This document shows positions 48,726-58,434 of a DNA stretch of 64,000 bases, piece after piece. Within the stretch, counting starts at the first letter, position 1. The number at the start of each line of letters is the position of its first letter. A program made the position numbers and the translations under genes. The notes below the pieces were generated by a model, which made no database searches, was not told where the DNA came from, and was given only the letters and a program-made list of their open reading frames with translations. The DNA comes from Parvibaculum sp. Its GTDB lineage: Bacteria; Pseudomonadota; Alphaproteobacteria; Parvibaculales; Parvibaculaceae. The stretch is from the NCBI GenBank assembly GCA_017642695.1, contig JAEPQD010000002.1:1160046-1224045 (forward strand), in the 5' to 3' direction.

Positions 48726-50252
48726 ATGGAGAACCCGGCGGGTGCGCCGAAGAACGCGGTCGTCATTCTGCTGGATAGTCTCAACCGCCACATGCTCGGC
48801 GCTTATGGCGGAGCGGAGTTTGCTACGCCCAACCTTGACCGCTTCGCGGCGCGTGCAACGCGTTTCACGCGGCATTTCACCGGCTCGCTCCCTTGCATGC
48901 CCGCACGGCACGACATTCTCTGCGGCGCACTTGATTTCCTGTGGCGGCCTTGGGGCTCCGTGGAGATCTGGGAAGATGCGATCACGTACGAGCTTCGCAA
49001 GAAGGGCGTGGTGACCCAGCTCATCTCCGACCATCCGCATCTGTTCGAGAGCGGTGGGGAGAATTATCACGTCGACTTCACGGCATGGGACTATCAGCGC
49101 GGCCATGAAGGCGATCCCTGGAAGACGCGCGCCGATCCGAGTTGGGCGGGCGCGCCGAACTTCATGCGCGATCACATGCCCTACGACGACTCGCGCGGCT
49201 ATTTCCGCGGCGAGGAGGATTTTCCGGGTCCGCGCACCATGGGCGCCGCGGCGCGCTGGCTCGCCGACAATGCCGGGCACCATGACCGCTTCATGCTCTT
49301 CGTCGACGAGTTCGATCCGCACGAGCCTTTCGACACGCCGGAGCCTTACGCCTCCATGTACGACCCGGACTGGGAAGGGCCTCATCTCATATGGCCGCCC
49401 TATGTCGCGGGCGGTATCGAGAAGGGTGTTATCGACGAGAGGCAAGCGCGCCAGATTCGCGCGAGCTATGGCGGCAAGCTCACCATGATCGACAAATGGT
49501 TCGGAAAGATCATGGACGAACTCGATCGTCACAATCTCTGGGACGACACGCTCGTCATCCTCTGCACCGATCATGGCCACTACCTCGGCGAGAAGGATAT
49601 TTGGGGAAAGCCTGGCGTCCCGGTCTATGAGCCGCTCGGACATATCCCGCTGATGATTGCGCATCCCGGCATTGTACCCGGCACCTGCGATGCGCTCACG
49701 ACCAGCGTTGACCTGTTCGCGACGCTTGCCGAGACGTTCGGCGTCGAGACGCGGCAGCGCACACATGGCCGCTCGCTGCTTCCCTTGATGCGGAGCGAAA
49801 CAGATACCGTGCGCGACTGGCTGCTTACCGGTGTCTGGGGCCGAGAAGTTCACTACATCGATGGACGTTACAAGTATGCGCGAGGCCCCGCTGGAGACAA
49901 TGCGCCACTCAGCATGATGTCGAACCGCTGGTCGACCATGCCGACGCACTTCCTCACACGCGAAAAGGAACTGCCGCTGCCAGATGATCGGGCTTTTCTG
50001 GACCGGATGCCCGGCAGCAAGGTGCCGGTCATTCATCAGCAATGGCAGAAAGGTGACATGCTGCCTTACTGGGCGCTAACCCGCTTCACCGGTCATCATC
50101 TTTACGACCTCGAGACCGATCCGGCGGAAGAGGACAATCTTGCGGGCTCCGAGCTCGAAACAGACATCGCGGAGAGGCTACGTGCGGCGCTTGCCGAGGT
50201 GGAAGCGCCCGAAAGTCAGTTCCTCCGGCTCGGGCTGACCGGTTCCCACTAA
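48726..50252 (+). CDS. Sulfatase (formylglycine-dependent, alkaline-phosphatase superfamily)
   Basis: This 508-residue enzyme has the sulfatase signature with Cys57 in SLPCMPARHDI (CxPxR), the residue converted to formylglycine. Metal ligands are ILLDSLN (Asp17) and CTDHGHYLGEKDIWGK. There is no signal peptide, so it acts in the cytoplasm, like choline-sulfatase-type relatives. The ATG at 48726 follows a GAGGGG site. The substrate is undetermined. The sulfatase-activating enzyme is not in the window. Confidence 0.85.
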   Translation: MENPAGAPKNAVVILLDSLNRHMLGAYGGAEFATPNLDRFAARATRFTRHFTGSLPCMPARHDILCGALDFLWRPWGSVEIWEDAITYELRKKGVVTQLISDHPHLFESGGENYHVDFTAWDYQRGHEGDPWKTRADPSWAGAPNFMRDHMPYDDSRGYFRGEEDFPGPRTMGAAARWLADNAGHHDRFMLFVDEFDPHEPFDTPEPYASMYDPDWEGPHLIWPPYVAGGIEKGVIDERQARQIRASYGGKLTMIDKWFGKIMDELDRHNLWDDTLVILCTDHGHYLGEKDIWGKPGVPVYEPLGHIPLMIAHPGIVPGTCDALTTSVDLFATLAETFGVETRQRTHGRSLLPLMRSETDTVRDWLLTGVWGREVHYIDGRYKYARGPAGDNAPLSMMSNRWSTMPTHFLTREKELPLPDDRAFLDRMPGSKVPVIHQQWQKGDMLPYWALTRFTGHHLYDLETDPAEEDNLAGSELETDIAERLRAALAEVEAPESQFLRLGLTGSH

Positions 50253-50299
50253 CAATTGTTTAACGGTCGTGGCTCTAGTCTCAGGGCGGAGGAGCGACC

Positions 50300-50806
50300 A
50301 TGGTGGCGAAAAGCGATGCTCGCCCGCTGGGCAGCACTATCGACTATGACGTCGTCGAAGTGGAGGAACCGGTACATCCCAAATGCCGGCGTCTGCTCGA
50401 TTATTGGCGCGCTCGCATGCAACCGGACGGCACTGTACTACGCACCGATTTCAACCCGCTTGATCTCCCGCAGTTGATGGGCGGCATGTTCGTCGTCGAA
50501 CCGGTCGATGGGGGAGCCGATTTGCGTTACCGGCTTGTCGGCGCCGAGACTGAGCGGCGGCTTGGTCGCAAGTTCACCGGCGAGCTCTTCTCCTACAGCT
50601 ACACGCCCGAAATGGCGGCGGACCAGATCGCGCTTCACAATCGCGTCATGGAAACGCGAAAACCTACCTGCCTGCGGGGGCATTTCATCGGCATCGATCT
50701 CGAACACGTCTCCTACGAAGCGATCTATCTGCCCGTGCGGACAGGCAATGGCGGAATGCAGGTCATAGGCGGTCTCTACGATCTCGCTGAAGGAGCCAGC
50801 AAATAG
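50300..50806 (+). CDS. PAS_5-type domain protein (third of three)
   Basis: This 168-residue protein aligns with the 47436 gene: [39 protein letters not shown] and [38 protein letters not shown]. The ATG at 50300 follows GGCGGAGGA. No effector domain is present. It precedes lipA by about 77 bases and follows the sulfatase. The function is unknown. Confidence 0.75.
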   Translation: MVAKSDARPLGSTIDYDVVEVEEPVHPKCRRLLDYWRARMQPDGTVLRTDFNPLDLPQLMGGMFVVEPVDGGADLRYRLVGAETERRLGRKFTGELFSYSYTPEMAADQIALHNRVMETRKPTCLRGHFIGIDLEHVSYEAIYLPVRTGNGGMQVIGGLYDLAEGASK

Positions 50807-50883
50807 GCCGAAATCGGCCGGATTTGCTTGAATCGGCCCGAGCGGCTATCCATGTGCCTGATAGCAAACCGTTACTTGAGTTC

Positions 50884-51849
50884 ATGGTCACGATCGTCGA
50901 CACGCTGAAGCCGGACGCGTCAAAGCCCCGGCACCCCGAAAAGGCAAAGCGGCCCGACACGCCCGTCCTGCGCAAGCCGGACTGGATTCGCGTCAAGGCG
51001 CCGGGCTCCCCCGTCTATGCCGAAACGAAACAGATCGTTCGCGAGAACGGACTCGTGACGGTGTGCGAGGAGGCGGGCTGCCCCAATATCGGCGAATGCT
51101 GGACCAAGAAGCACGCGACCATGATGATCATGGGCGACACATGCACGCGCGCCTGCTCCTTCTGCAACGTGAAAACGGGTCTTCCTGCGCCGCTCGATGC
51201 GGATGAACCGGAGAAGGTTGCGAATGCGGTGGCGAAGCTCGGATTGCGTCATGTCGTCATCACCTCCGTCGACCGCGACGACCTTGCCGATGGCGGCGCT
51301 CAGCATTTTGTCGAGGTAATCGAAGCAATCCGTCGTCACTCACCGGGCACGACGATCGAAATTCTCACACCCGACTTCCTGCGCAAGGACGGCGCTCTCG
51401 AAAAGGTTGTCGAGGCACGTCCCGACGTCTTTAACCACAACCTCGAGACGGTGCCGCGGCTCTATCTCGGCATTCGTCCAGGCGCGCGTTATTTCCATTC
51501 GCTGCGTCTGCTGCAGCGGGTGAAGGAAATCGATCCGACGATCTTCACCAAGTCCGGCATCATGGTCGGTCTCGGCGAAGCCCGCGAGGAAGTGCTGCAG
51601 GTGATGGATGACATGCGTTCAGCTTCCATCGATTTCCTGACCGTCGGCCAGTATCTCCAGCCAACGCGCAAGCATGCTGCAATTGATCGTTTCGTGACGC
51701 CTGAAGAGTTCAAGTCCTATGAGCGTATCGCACGTACCAAGGGCTTCCTGCTTGTTTCGGCGAGCCCGCTAACGCGCTCTTCCTATCATGCGGACGAGGA
51801 CTTCGCTCGTCTTCGCGACGCGCGAAACGCCGCCGCCGCGCGAGGGTGA
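50884..51849 (+). CDS. lipA: Lipoyl synthase
   Basis: LipA (321 residues) inserts sulfur into octanoyl groups to form lipoate on PDH and related complexes. The auxiliary cluster is [13 protein letters not shown] and the radical-SAM cluster is [10 protein letters not shown] (CX3CX2C). The C-terminal HADEDF tail with the RSSYHA motif is present. The ATG at 50884 is used. Proximity to pdhABC-lpd fits its role in making their cofactor. Confidence 0.97.
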   Translation: MVTIVDTLKPDASKPRHPEKAKRPDTPVLRKPDWIRVKAPGSPVYAETKQIVRENGLVTVCEEAGCPNIGECWTKKHATMMIMGDTCTRACSFCNVKTGLPAPLDADEPEKVANAVAKLGLRHVVITSVDRDDLADGGAQHFVEVIEAIRRHSPGTTIEILTPDFLRKDGALEKVVEARPDVFNHNLETVPRLYLGIRPGARYFHSLRLLQRVKEIDPTIFTKSGIMVGLGEAREEVLQVMDDMRSASIDFLTVGQYLQPTRKHAAIDRFVTPEEFKSYERIARTKGFLLVSASPLTRSSYHADEDFARLRDARNAAAARG

Positions 51850-51855
51850 TCATTC

Positions 51856-52368
51856 ATGGCAGCGCATGAACAGATCCGCGACGTTCCATACGCGGCGGAT
51901 GACATGTTCTCGCTGGTCGCAGGCATCGAGCGCTATCCGGAGTTCCTGCCCTGGTGCAGTGGCGCACGCATTCGCCGTCGTGACATGGAAGAGGGTAAAG
52001 AGGTTCTCCTCGCCGATCTCATTGTCTCCTACAAGGTTTTTCGGGAGCAGTTCACGAGCCGGGTGACGCTTGACCGTGAGGCGCGCATCATCGATGTCGC
52101 TTATGTGCAGGGGCCGTTCAACCATCTCCACAACAAGTGGTATTTCGAGGCGCTGCCCGAGGGCGGTACGCGCATTCATTTTTTCATCGATTTCGAATTC
52201 CGCAGCGCGACGCTCCAGAAGATGATCAGCACTGTCTTCGCCAAGGCTTTCGCGAAGATGATGCAGGCGTTCATCGATCGGGCCGACGATCTCCACGGCG
52301 GCACACGTGGTACGCCGCCTGGCGCGCCGACGGGCGGAATGGCTACATCATCCGCCGGACAAGATTAA
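51856..52368 (+). CDS. coq10: Coenzyme Q-binding COQ10/START-family protein
   Basis: This 170-residue START-fold protein has RDVPYAADDMFSLVAGIERYPEFLPWCSGARIRRRD, typical of the COQ10/RatA group. These proteins bind ubiquinone and support its function in respiration. It starts 6 bases after lipA, the usual alphaproteobacterial order. Its 3' end overlaps the convergent cinA by 26 bases. The last 15 residues are Gly/Pro-rich. Confidence 0.88.
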   Translation: MAAHEQIRDVPYAADDMFSLVAGIERYPEFLPWCSGARIRRRDMEEGKEVLLADLIVSYKVFREQFTSRVTLDREARIIDVAYVQGPFNHLHNKWYFEALPEGGTRIHFFIDFEFRSATLQKMISTVFAKAFAKMMQAFIDRADDLHGGTRGTPPGAPTGGMATSSAGQD

Positions 52369-52837
52369 GTGCCGTTTCGACGGCCCTAATGCGTACCTCT
52401 TCCCGCCCGATATCTCCGTAGAGCTGCATCTCGTGAAGGATGCTGCGCCCGTGCCGTGCCGCGCCGAAGTGGACGAGACCGACCGGCTTCATCGGCGTCC
52501 CTCCACCGGGACCGGCAATTCCCGTCACCGACACGGCGATGTGTCCGCGTGAGTGCTTGAGCGCTCCTTCGGCCATGGAGCGCGCGACGGGTTCCGATAC
52601 GGCACCGAAATCGGCGATGAGGTCCCCCGGTACGTCGAGCATCTCGCGCTTCGCCTCGTTCGAATAGACGACGAAGCCACGCTCAACGACATCCGACGAA
52701 CCGGCGATTTCCGTCAGCAGGCCCGCGATCAGCCCGCCGGTACAGCTTTCCGCGGTGACGAGTTTCAGCTTCGCTTCGCGCGCATCGGCGAGCGTCAGTT
52801 CTGCGAGATGGACGAGACGGCGCGGATACATGCTCAT
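52343..52837 (-). CDS. pncC: CinA C-terminal domain protein (nicotinamide-nucleotide amidohydrolase PncC)
   Basis: This 164-residue protein has the CinA C-terminal signature: KLVTAESCTGGLIAGLLTEIAGSSDVVERGFVVYSNEAK and then AVSVTGIAGPGGGTPMKPVGLVHF. It deamidates nicotinamide mononucleotide in NAD salvage. The N-terminal ADP-ribose pyrophosphatase domain of full CinA is absent. The ATG at 52837 overlaps the pgpA stop by 3 bases. Confidence 0.92.
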   Translation of the reverse strand: MSMYPRRLVHLAELTLADAREAKLKLVTAESCTGGLIAGLLTEIAGSSDVVERGFVVYSNEAKREMLDVPGDLIADFGAVSEPVARSMAEGALKHSRGHIAVSVTGIAGPGGGTPMKPVGLVHFGAARHGRSILHEMQLYGDIGREEVRIRAVETALNLVRRMM

Positions 52838-53334
52838 GTCAGAACCAGCCACACGAGATCTATAAGGATATAGGCAAGGATCGCACAGACAGCGGCGAGC
52901 GCGTCGTCGATCATGACACCGAGGCCGCCCTTGAAGCGTCGCTCGACGGTGCCGATGGGCCAGGGTTTGACGATATCGAAAAGACGGAACAGGAAGAAGG
53001 CGCCGATCCAGCCCGCCGGTGTCATCGGCAGCGCGGCGAGTACCAGCCAGATCGCGGACACCTCGTCGATCACGACTTCGGGGGCATCGTCCTTTCGCGC
53101 GGCAATGCAATAGATACCCGAGGCCCATACGCCTGCGGCAAAGGCGGCGATTGCCGCAAGCGCGAGAAGCCAGGGGCCGCCCACCCATGAAATGGCAAAG
53201 GCGAAGGGAAAGGCGGCGAGTGTGCCCCAGGTGCCGGGGGCCGGGCGCAGGAGGCCCGCGCCGAACCATGTCGCGACGAGCGCGGCCGGATGGCTCAGTC
53301 TGAGCGATGGGGGCAGGGCGGTAAGACGGATCAT
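52834..53334 (-). CDS. pgpA: Phosphatidylglycerophosphatase A
   Basis: PgpA (166 residues) dephosphorylates phosphatidylglycerol phosphate at the inner membrane. The signature GAGLLRPAPGTWGTLAAFP, VVIDEVSAIW and FFLFRLFDIVKPWPI, with acidic residues in membrane segments, matches PgpA. The ATG at 53334 (MIRLTALPPSL) is chosen over an in-frame start at 53385. It is followed by a 3-base overlap into pncC and lies 4 bases after ispDF. Confidence 0.94.
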   Translation of the reverse strand: MIRLTALPPSLRLSHPAALVATWFGAGLLRPAPGTWGTLAAFPFAFAISWVGGPWLLALAAIAAFAAGVWASGIYCIAARKDDAPEVVIDEVSAIWLVLAALPMTPAGWIGAFFLFRLFDIVKPWPIGTVERRFKGGLGVMIDDALAAVCAILAYILIDLVWLVLT

Positions 53335-53338
53335 GCGG

Positions 53339-54490
53339 TCACCGGAAGAAGAGCGTTGCAATGGCCTGCGCGGCGATGCCTTCACGCCTGCCGGTGAAGC
53401 CGAGGCCTTCGGTCGTCGTTGCCTTGACGCTGATACGAGCGATATCGAGTTCGAGAATCTCGGCGACCCTCGTCCTCATCTTTTCCGTGTAAGGAGAAAT
53501 CTTCGGCGCCTCGCAGATCAGCGTCAGGTCGACATGGGAAATCGCCGCCCCCGCTTCGCGCGCGAGTCCCGCGGCATGGGCGAGAAAAATATCGGAGGAC
53601 GCTCCCTTCCATTCGGGATCGCTTGGCGGGAAGTGTTTGCCGATATCGCCCGCGCCGAGCGCACCGAGGATCGCGTCGGTGATCGCGTGGAGTCCGGCGT
53701 CGGCATCTGAATGGCCGACGAGACCTGCGTCATGCGGGAGTTTCACGCCGCACAACCAGACATGGTCGCCAGGGCCGAAGCGATGCACATCGAAGCCCAT
53801 GCCGGTTCGTGTTTCGCCACCGGCGGCCAGCATGCGTTCGGCCCGCGCCAGGTCGGCCGCACTCGTGATCTTGATGTTGTTTTCGTCCCCCTCGACCAGC
53901 GCGACCTCCATGCCCGCCCGGGCGGCCACGGCGACATCGTCGGTATGGTCGCCGCCCGCGGCTTTCCTGTGCGCATCGAGAATAACCTCAAACCGGAAGG
54001 CTTGCGGGGTCTGTGCCCGCCAGAGGCCCTCGCGAGGCACCGTCTCTCCGGCAAGCCCGTCATTTCCCCGTCGGATCGTGTCGGTGACGGCGAGGGCGGC
54101 CAGGGCGCCCGCATGTGTGGCAAGCGCTTCGATGCAGTCCGAAACAATCCGGGCGCTCACGAAGGGCCTTGCCCCGTCATGGATGAGCACGAGATCGGGC
54201 GGCTCGGACATCGCCAGTGCTTCGAGCCCGGCCAGCACTGAGGCCTGCCGCGTCTTGCCGCCATGGGCAGGCGCGCGCAGTTTCGGCAGGCCGCCGGCCG
54301 CCTTGCGGTAGGCTTCCTCGTCGTCGGCATGGATCACCGCCAGAATGGCCGATATGTCGGGATGCATGGCGAAAGCAGCAAGCGTTCGCCGGAGAACCGG
54401 TTCACCGGCCAGCGGGCGGTACTGCTTCGGCGCGCCGGGTCCCGCGCGGCTGCCGCGGCCGGCCGCCACAATCAGCGCGGCGACTTTCAT
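53339..54490 (-). CDS. ispDF: Bifunctional IspDF isoprenoid enzyme
   Basis: This 383-residue fusion catalyses two steps of the MEP pathway. The N-terminal cytidylyltransferase (residues about 1-220) has [13 protein letters not shown] and IHDGARPFV. The C-terminal MECDP synthase (from about residue 225) has [16 protein letters not shown] and [17 protein letters not shown], with metal-ligand Asp and His. The ATG at 54490 ([13 protein letters not shown]) is used. The fusion is common in alphaproteobacteria. It is divergent from dusB. Confidence 0.97.
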   Translation of the reverse strand: MKVAALIVAAGRGSRAGPGAPKQYRPLAGEPVLRRTLAAFAMHPDISAILAVIHADDEEAYRKAAGGLPKLRAPAHGGKTRQASVLAGLEALAMSEPPDLVLIHDGARPFVSARIVSDCIEALATHAGALAALAVTDTIRRGNDGLAGETVPREGLWRAQTPQAFRFEVILDAHRKAAGGDHTDDVAVAARAGMEVALVEGDENNIKITSAADLARAERMLAAGGETRTGMGFDVHRFGPGDHVWLCGVKLPHDAGLVGHSDADAGLHAITDAILGALGAGDIGKHFPPSDPEWKGASSDIFLAHAAGLAREAGAAISHVDLTLICEAPKISPYTEKMRTRVAEILELDIARISVKATTTEGLGFTGRREGIAAQAIATLFFR

Positions 54491-54602
54491 GTCCGCTCGT
54501 TTCGCACCCTGCAGCGCGGCGCGCAAGCGATTTGCCTTGCCGAAACTTTAGGCAAACGCTAAATTGGACAAAATTTGTGCAGTTTCCTCGGGTGCTTAAA
54601 GT

Positions 54603-55631
54603 TTGACCATATCGATCGGTTCCCACCTGCTTTCCAATCCTGTCCTGCTCGCGCCGATGGCCGGCGTGACGGATTTGCCGTTTCGGCGGGTGGCACATCG
54701 GCTCGGTGCCGGGCTCGTCGTGTCCGAAATGGTGGCCAGCGACGAGCTTGTGCGGGCCCGGCCGGATGTGGTCCGGCGCGCGGCTGGCGCTGGCGAGTTC
54801 GAGCCGCTGTCGATCCAGCTTGCAGGCCGGGAAGCGCACTGGATGGCGGAAGGTGCCCGGGTTGCAGCTGCTGCCGGCGCCCAGATCATCGACATCAACA
54901 TGGGCTGTCCCGCGAAGCAGGTGACCACCGGCCTGTCGGGCTCGGCGCTTATGCGAGACCTCGACCATGCAGAGAGCCTGATCGAGGCGACAGTGGGCGC
55001 GGTCGACCTCCCCGTAACGCTGAAGATGCGCACGGGCTGGGATGAGACGAAGCGTAATGCGCCCGAGCTTGCGCAGCGGGCCGAGGCCGCGGGCGTGAAG
55101 ATGGTCACCGTGCACGGCCGCACGCGCTGCCAGTTCTACAAGGGCAGGGCGGACTGGAACTTCATCTCCGAAGTGAAGAAGGCTGTCTCCATTCCCGTCA
55201 TCGCCAACGGCGATGTCGCAAGCGAGGAAGATGCGCGCGCGATCCTCGACGCTTCGGGCGCCGACGGCGTGATGGTCGGCCGCGGCGCTCAGGGCCGCCC
55301 CTGGTTTCTTGCACAGGTCGCGCATTATCTGGCGACCGGCAGGAAACTCGCCGCGCCGTCATGGGCCGATCAGGGAAAGATCGCCGCGGCGCATTACCGC
55401 GACATGATCGATCACTACGGCGAGGCGCTGGGTGTCCGCGTCGCCCGGAAGCATCTCGTCTGGTATCTCGAGGAAGCCTCGCGGCGCTTCCCCGAGGAAG
55501 CGATGGCAACGAAGCGTGCCGTCGTGCGCATGAGCGATCCCAAGGACGTTCTGGCGGCGATTTCCGCCTTCTATGAAAAGGCGGGCGAGGCCGAACCCGC
55601 GGGTCCATCCATGAGCAAGGAGGCGGCGTGA
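54603..55631 (+). CDS. dusB: tRNA-dihydrouridine synthase DusB (NifR3-like)
   Basis: This 342-residue flavoenzyme reduces uridines in tRNA. Motifs are [36 protein letters not shown] with the catalytic Cys, [14 protein letters not shown] and IANGDVAS. The start appears to be TTG at 54603, because no ATG or GTG lies upstream in frame before a stop codon and no strong ribosome-binding site is seen. It overlaps ntrB by one base and heads the ntr cluster, as nifR3 does in rhizobia. Confidence 0.93.
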   Translation: MTISIGSHLLSNPVLLAPMAGVTDLPFRRVAHRLGAGLVVSEMVASDELVRARPDVVRRAAGAGEFEPLSIQLAGREAHWMAEGARVAAAAGAQIIDINMGCPAKQVTTGLSGSALMRDLDHAESLIEATVGAVDLPVTLKMRTGWDETKRNAPELAQRAEAAGVKMVTVHGRTRCQFYKGRADWNFISEVKKAVSIPVIANGDVASEEDARAILDASGADGVMVGRGAQGRPWFLAQVAHYLATGRKLAAPSWADQGKIAAAHYRDMIDHYGEALGVRVARKHLVWYLEEASRRFPEEAMATKRAVVRMSDPKDVLAAISAFYEKAGEAEPAGPSMSKEAA

Positions 55632-56773
55632 TGTCGCAGGTTGTTCGTGCATTCGGCCCGGGCGGTCCGCCCGAAGCGAATGTCATCCTCAAGTCGATGC
55701 CGCATCCTGTGATCCTCGTCGACCGGGATTCACGGATCGAATATGTGAACGACAGCGCGGAGGAATTCTTCGCCGCCAGTTCGGCCATGCTGCTCGGGCA
55801 TCCGCTGAGCGACATTGTCGCCTTCGGAAGTCCGGTACTTGCGCTCATCGAGCAAGTGTTCGAACAGGGCGTGTCCGTCAACGAGTACGGCGTCGAGATC
55901 GGTACGCCGCGCATCGGCGACCGGCAGGTCGATATTCAGGTGACGCCACTCACCGAATATCCCGGCCACGTGCTGCTGCTTCTTCAGGTCCGCACCATGG
56001 CGCATAAGATGGACCGCCAGCTGACGCATCGCGGTGCCGCGCGCTCCGTTACCGGTATGGCGGCGATCCTCGCGCACGAAATCAAGAATCCGCTGTCGGG
56101 TATTCGCGGCGCGGCGCAGCTTCTCGAAATTTCAGGCTCGCCCGAGGACAAGACGCTGACGCGCCTGATCTGCGAGGAGACGGACCGCATCTGCAAGCTT
56201 GTCGATCGCATGGAGGTCTTTTCCGACGAGCGACCCGTGCCGCGCGAGCCGGTGAATATCCATCTCGTGCTCGGGCATGTGAAGCAGCTCGCCGCGACGG
56301 GCTTTGCGAAGAATATCCGCATCCATGAGGAATATGACCCCTCGCTCCCGCCTGTGCTCGGCGACAAGGACCAGCTCATCCAGGTCTTTCTCAATCTCGT
56401 CAAGAACGCGGCGGAAGCGCTTGGCGGCCCAGAAGGCGAGATCGTGCTGACGACGGCCTATCGGCCGGGTGTGCGCCTGTCCATGCCGGGCAGCCGGGAC
56501 CGCGTCAGCCTCCCGCTCGAAATCTGCGTCATCGACGACGGCCCCGGCGTACCGGACGATCTGCTGGAGCATCTCTTCGACCCCTTCGTGACGACAAAAT
56601 CGTCCGGCACGGGCCTCGGCCTCGCGCTTGTCGCCAAGATCATCGGCGATCATGGCGGCATCATCGAATGCGAGAGCCAGCCCCGCAGAACCATTTTCCG
56701 CGTGTTGCTGCCCATGCATACGGGCGCGACCGTGACCCATCACGACGAAACAGTGGCGCCCGGAGCGCGCTAG
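55631..56773 (+). CDS. ntrB: Nitrogen regulation sensor kinase NtrB
   Basis: NtrB (380 residues) is the cytoplasmic sensor that phosphorylates NtrC when nitrogen is limiting and is governed by PII. A PAS domain lies at residues 15-120, phospho-acceptor His149 in [22 protein letters not shown], and a HATPase domain has [10 protein letters not shown] and GTGLGLALV. The ATG at 55631 shares a base with the dusB stop. It is followed by ntrC after 16 bases. Confidence 0.96.
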   Translation: MSQVVRAFGPGGPPEANVILKSMPHPVILVDRDSRIEYVNDSAEEFFAASSAMLLGHPLSDIVAFGSPVLALIEQVFEQGVSVNEYGVEIGTPRIGDRQVDIQVTPLTEYPGHVLLLLQVRTMAHKMDRQLTHRGAARSVTGMAAILAHEIKNPLSGIRGAAQLLEISGSPEDKTLTRLICEETDRICKLVDRMEVFSDERPVPREPVNIHLVLGHVKQLAATGFAKNIRIHEEYDPSLPPVLGDKDQLIQVFLNLVKNAAEALGGPEGEIVLTTAYRPGVRLSMPGSRDRVSLPLEICVIDDGPGVPDDLLEHLFDPFVTTKSSGTGLGLALVAKIIGDHGGIIECESQPRRTIFRVLLPMHTGATVTHHDETVAPGAR

Positions 56774-56789
56774 GCGACAGGAGAGGCCA

Positions 56790-58232
56790 ATGCCAAGCGG
56801 AACCATTCTCCTTGCGGATGACGATGCGGCGATCCGCACCGTGCTCAACCAGGCGCTCGGCCGGGTCGGCTACGAGGTGCGCTCGACCGGCAACGCGGCG
56901 ACGCTGTGGCGCTGGGTGAGCCAGGGAGAGGGCGATCTCATCATCACCGATGTGGTCATGCCCGACGAGAATGCCTTCGACCTCATCCCACGGATCAAGC
57001 GCGCGCGGCCGGAACTTCCGATCGTCGTCATGAGCGCGCAGAATACGCTGAAGACCGCGATCACGGCGGCGGAGCGCGGCGCCTACGAATATCTGCCGAA
57101 GCCCTTCGACCTCAACGAGCTGATCCGCGTGGTCGACCGCGCGATGACCGCGCCGCGCGAACCCGCCATCGCCCGCCAGCCGGCGGAAGAGGACGAGAAA
57201 ATTCCTCTGATCGGTCGCTCGCCCGCGATGCAGGATATCTACCGCGTGCTCGCGCGGCTGATGCAGACGGATCTCACCGTCATGATTTCCGGCGAGAGCG
57301 GTACCGGCAAGGAACTCGTCGCCCGCGCGCTGCATGATTACGGGCGCCGGCGCAATGGCCCCTTCGTTGCCGTCAACATGGCTGCGATTCCACGCGAGCT
57401 CATCGAAAGCGAACTCTTCGGGCACGAGAAGGGTGCGTTTACCGGTGCCAGCCAGCGCGCGACCGGACGCTTCGAACAGGCCGAAGGCGGCACGCTCTTC
57501 CTCGACGAGATCGGCGATATGCCGATGGAGGCGCAGACGCGCCTTCTCCGCGTGCTCCAGCAGGGCGAATACACCACCGTGGGGGGGCGCACGCCGATCA
57601 AGACCGATGTGCGCATCGTCGCGGCAACGAACCGCGATCTCCGCCAGCTCATCAACCAGGGGCTCTTCCGCGAAGACCTGTTCTTCCGGTTGAACGTGGT
57701 CCCGATCCGGCTGCCGCCGCTGCGCGAGCGGACGGAGGACATTCCGGACCTTGTCCGTCACTTCCTCGGTCAGGCGGAAGACGAGGGCTTGCCACCGAAG
57801 ACCATCGACGCCGAGGGCATGGAACTCCTCAAGCGTTATCGCTGGCCGGGCAATGTACGCGAGCTCGAAAACCTCGTGCGCCGTCTTGCTGCGCTCTACA
57901 CCGAAGAGACCATCGGCGCCTCGATTCTCGAGACCGAACTGGCAGAGCCCGATTTCGGAAAACCCGTCGAGCAGACGGCGACCGACGAACCACTTGCCAA
58001 CTCCGTCGAGCGGACACTCGCGCGAATCTTTACCGCGCACGGAGACGACCTGCCCCCGCCGGGCCTCTATGATCGCCTGCTCAAGGAAGTCGAGAAACCG
58101 CTGTTCAGCATGAGTCTCGCCGCGACGCGCGGAAACCAGATCAAGGCCGCGCATCTTCTCGGTATCAACCGCAACACGCTCCGAAAGAAGATTCGTGAAC
58201 TCGATATCCAGGTCATTCGCGGGCTGAAGTGA
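56790..58232 (+). CDS. ntrC: Nitrogen response regulator NtrC
   Basis: NtrC (480 residues) activates sigma-54 promoters of nitrogen-scavenging genes. The receiver has Asp54 ([11 protein letters not shown]). The AAA+ domain has Walker A GESGTGKE (about residues 168-175) and an intact GAFTGA sigma-54 loop (215-220). The C-terminal helix-turn-helix is [21 protein letters not shown]. All elements for sigma-54 activation are present. It follows ntrB. Confidence 0.97.
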   Translation: MPSGTILLADDDAAIRTVLNQALGRVGYEVRSTGNAATLWRWVSQGEGDLIITDVVMPDENAFDLIPRIKRARPELPIVVMSAQNTLKTAITAAERGAYEYLPKPFDLNELIRVVDRAMTAPREPAIARQPAEEDEKIPLIGRSPAMQDIYRVLARLMQTDLTVMISGESGTGKELVARALHDYGRRRNGPFVAVNMAAIPRELIESELFGHEKGAFTGASQRATGRFEQAEGGTLFLDEIGDMPMEAQTRLLRVLQQGEYTTVGGRTPIKTDVRIVAATNRDLRQLINQGLFREDLFFRLNVVPIRLPPLRERTEDIPDLVRHFLGQAEDEGLPPKTIDAEGMELLKRYRWPGNVRELENLVRRLAALYTEETIGASILETELAEPDFGKPVEQTATDEPLANSVERTLARIFTAHGDDLPPPGLYDRLLKEVEKPLFSMSLAATRGNQIKAAHLLGINRNTLRKKIRELDIQVIRGLK

Positions 58233-58434
58233 CGCCTTCGAGCGTTAACCCTGCGACGTAAAGCTGATGTGACACTGATGTAAACCAGCAACATTGTTGT
58301 TGAACGGTATCGTCCGCCGATACAGAATGGCGCCCTGCCGAAGAGGAGCGTGGCGTATCGGGCACAGGGCGGGGCGTTTCAGTCATCATTCGCCTCCTGC
58401 GAACCCGGTCCGGCAGCGCCGCGCAGGAACAGGC

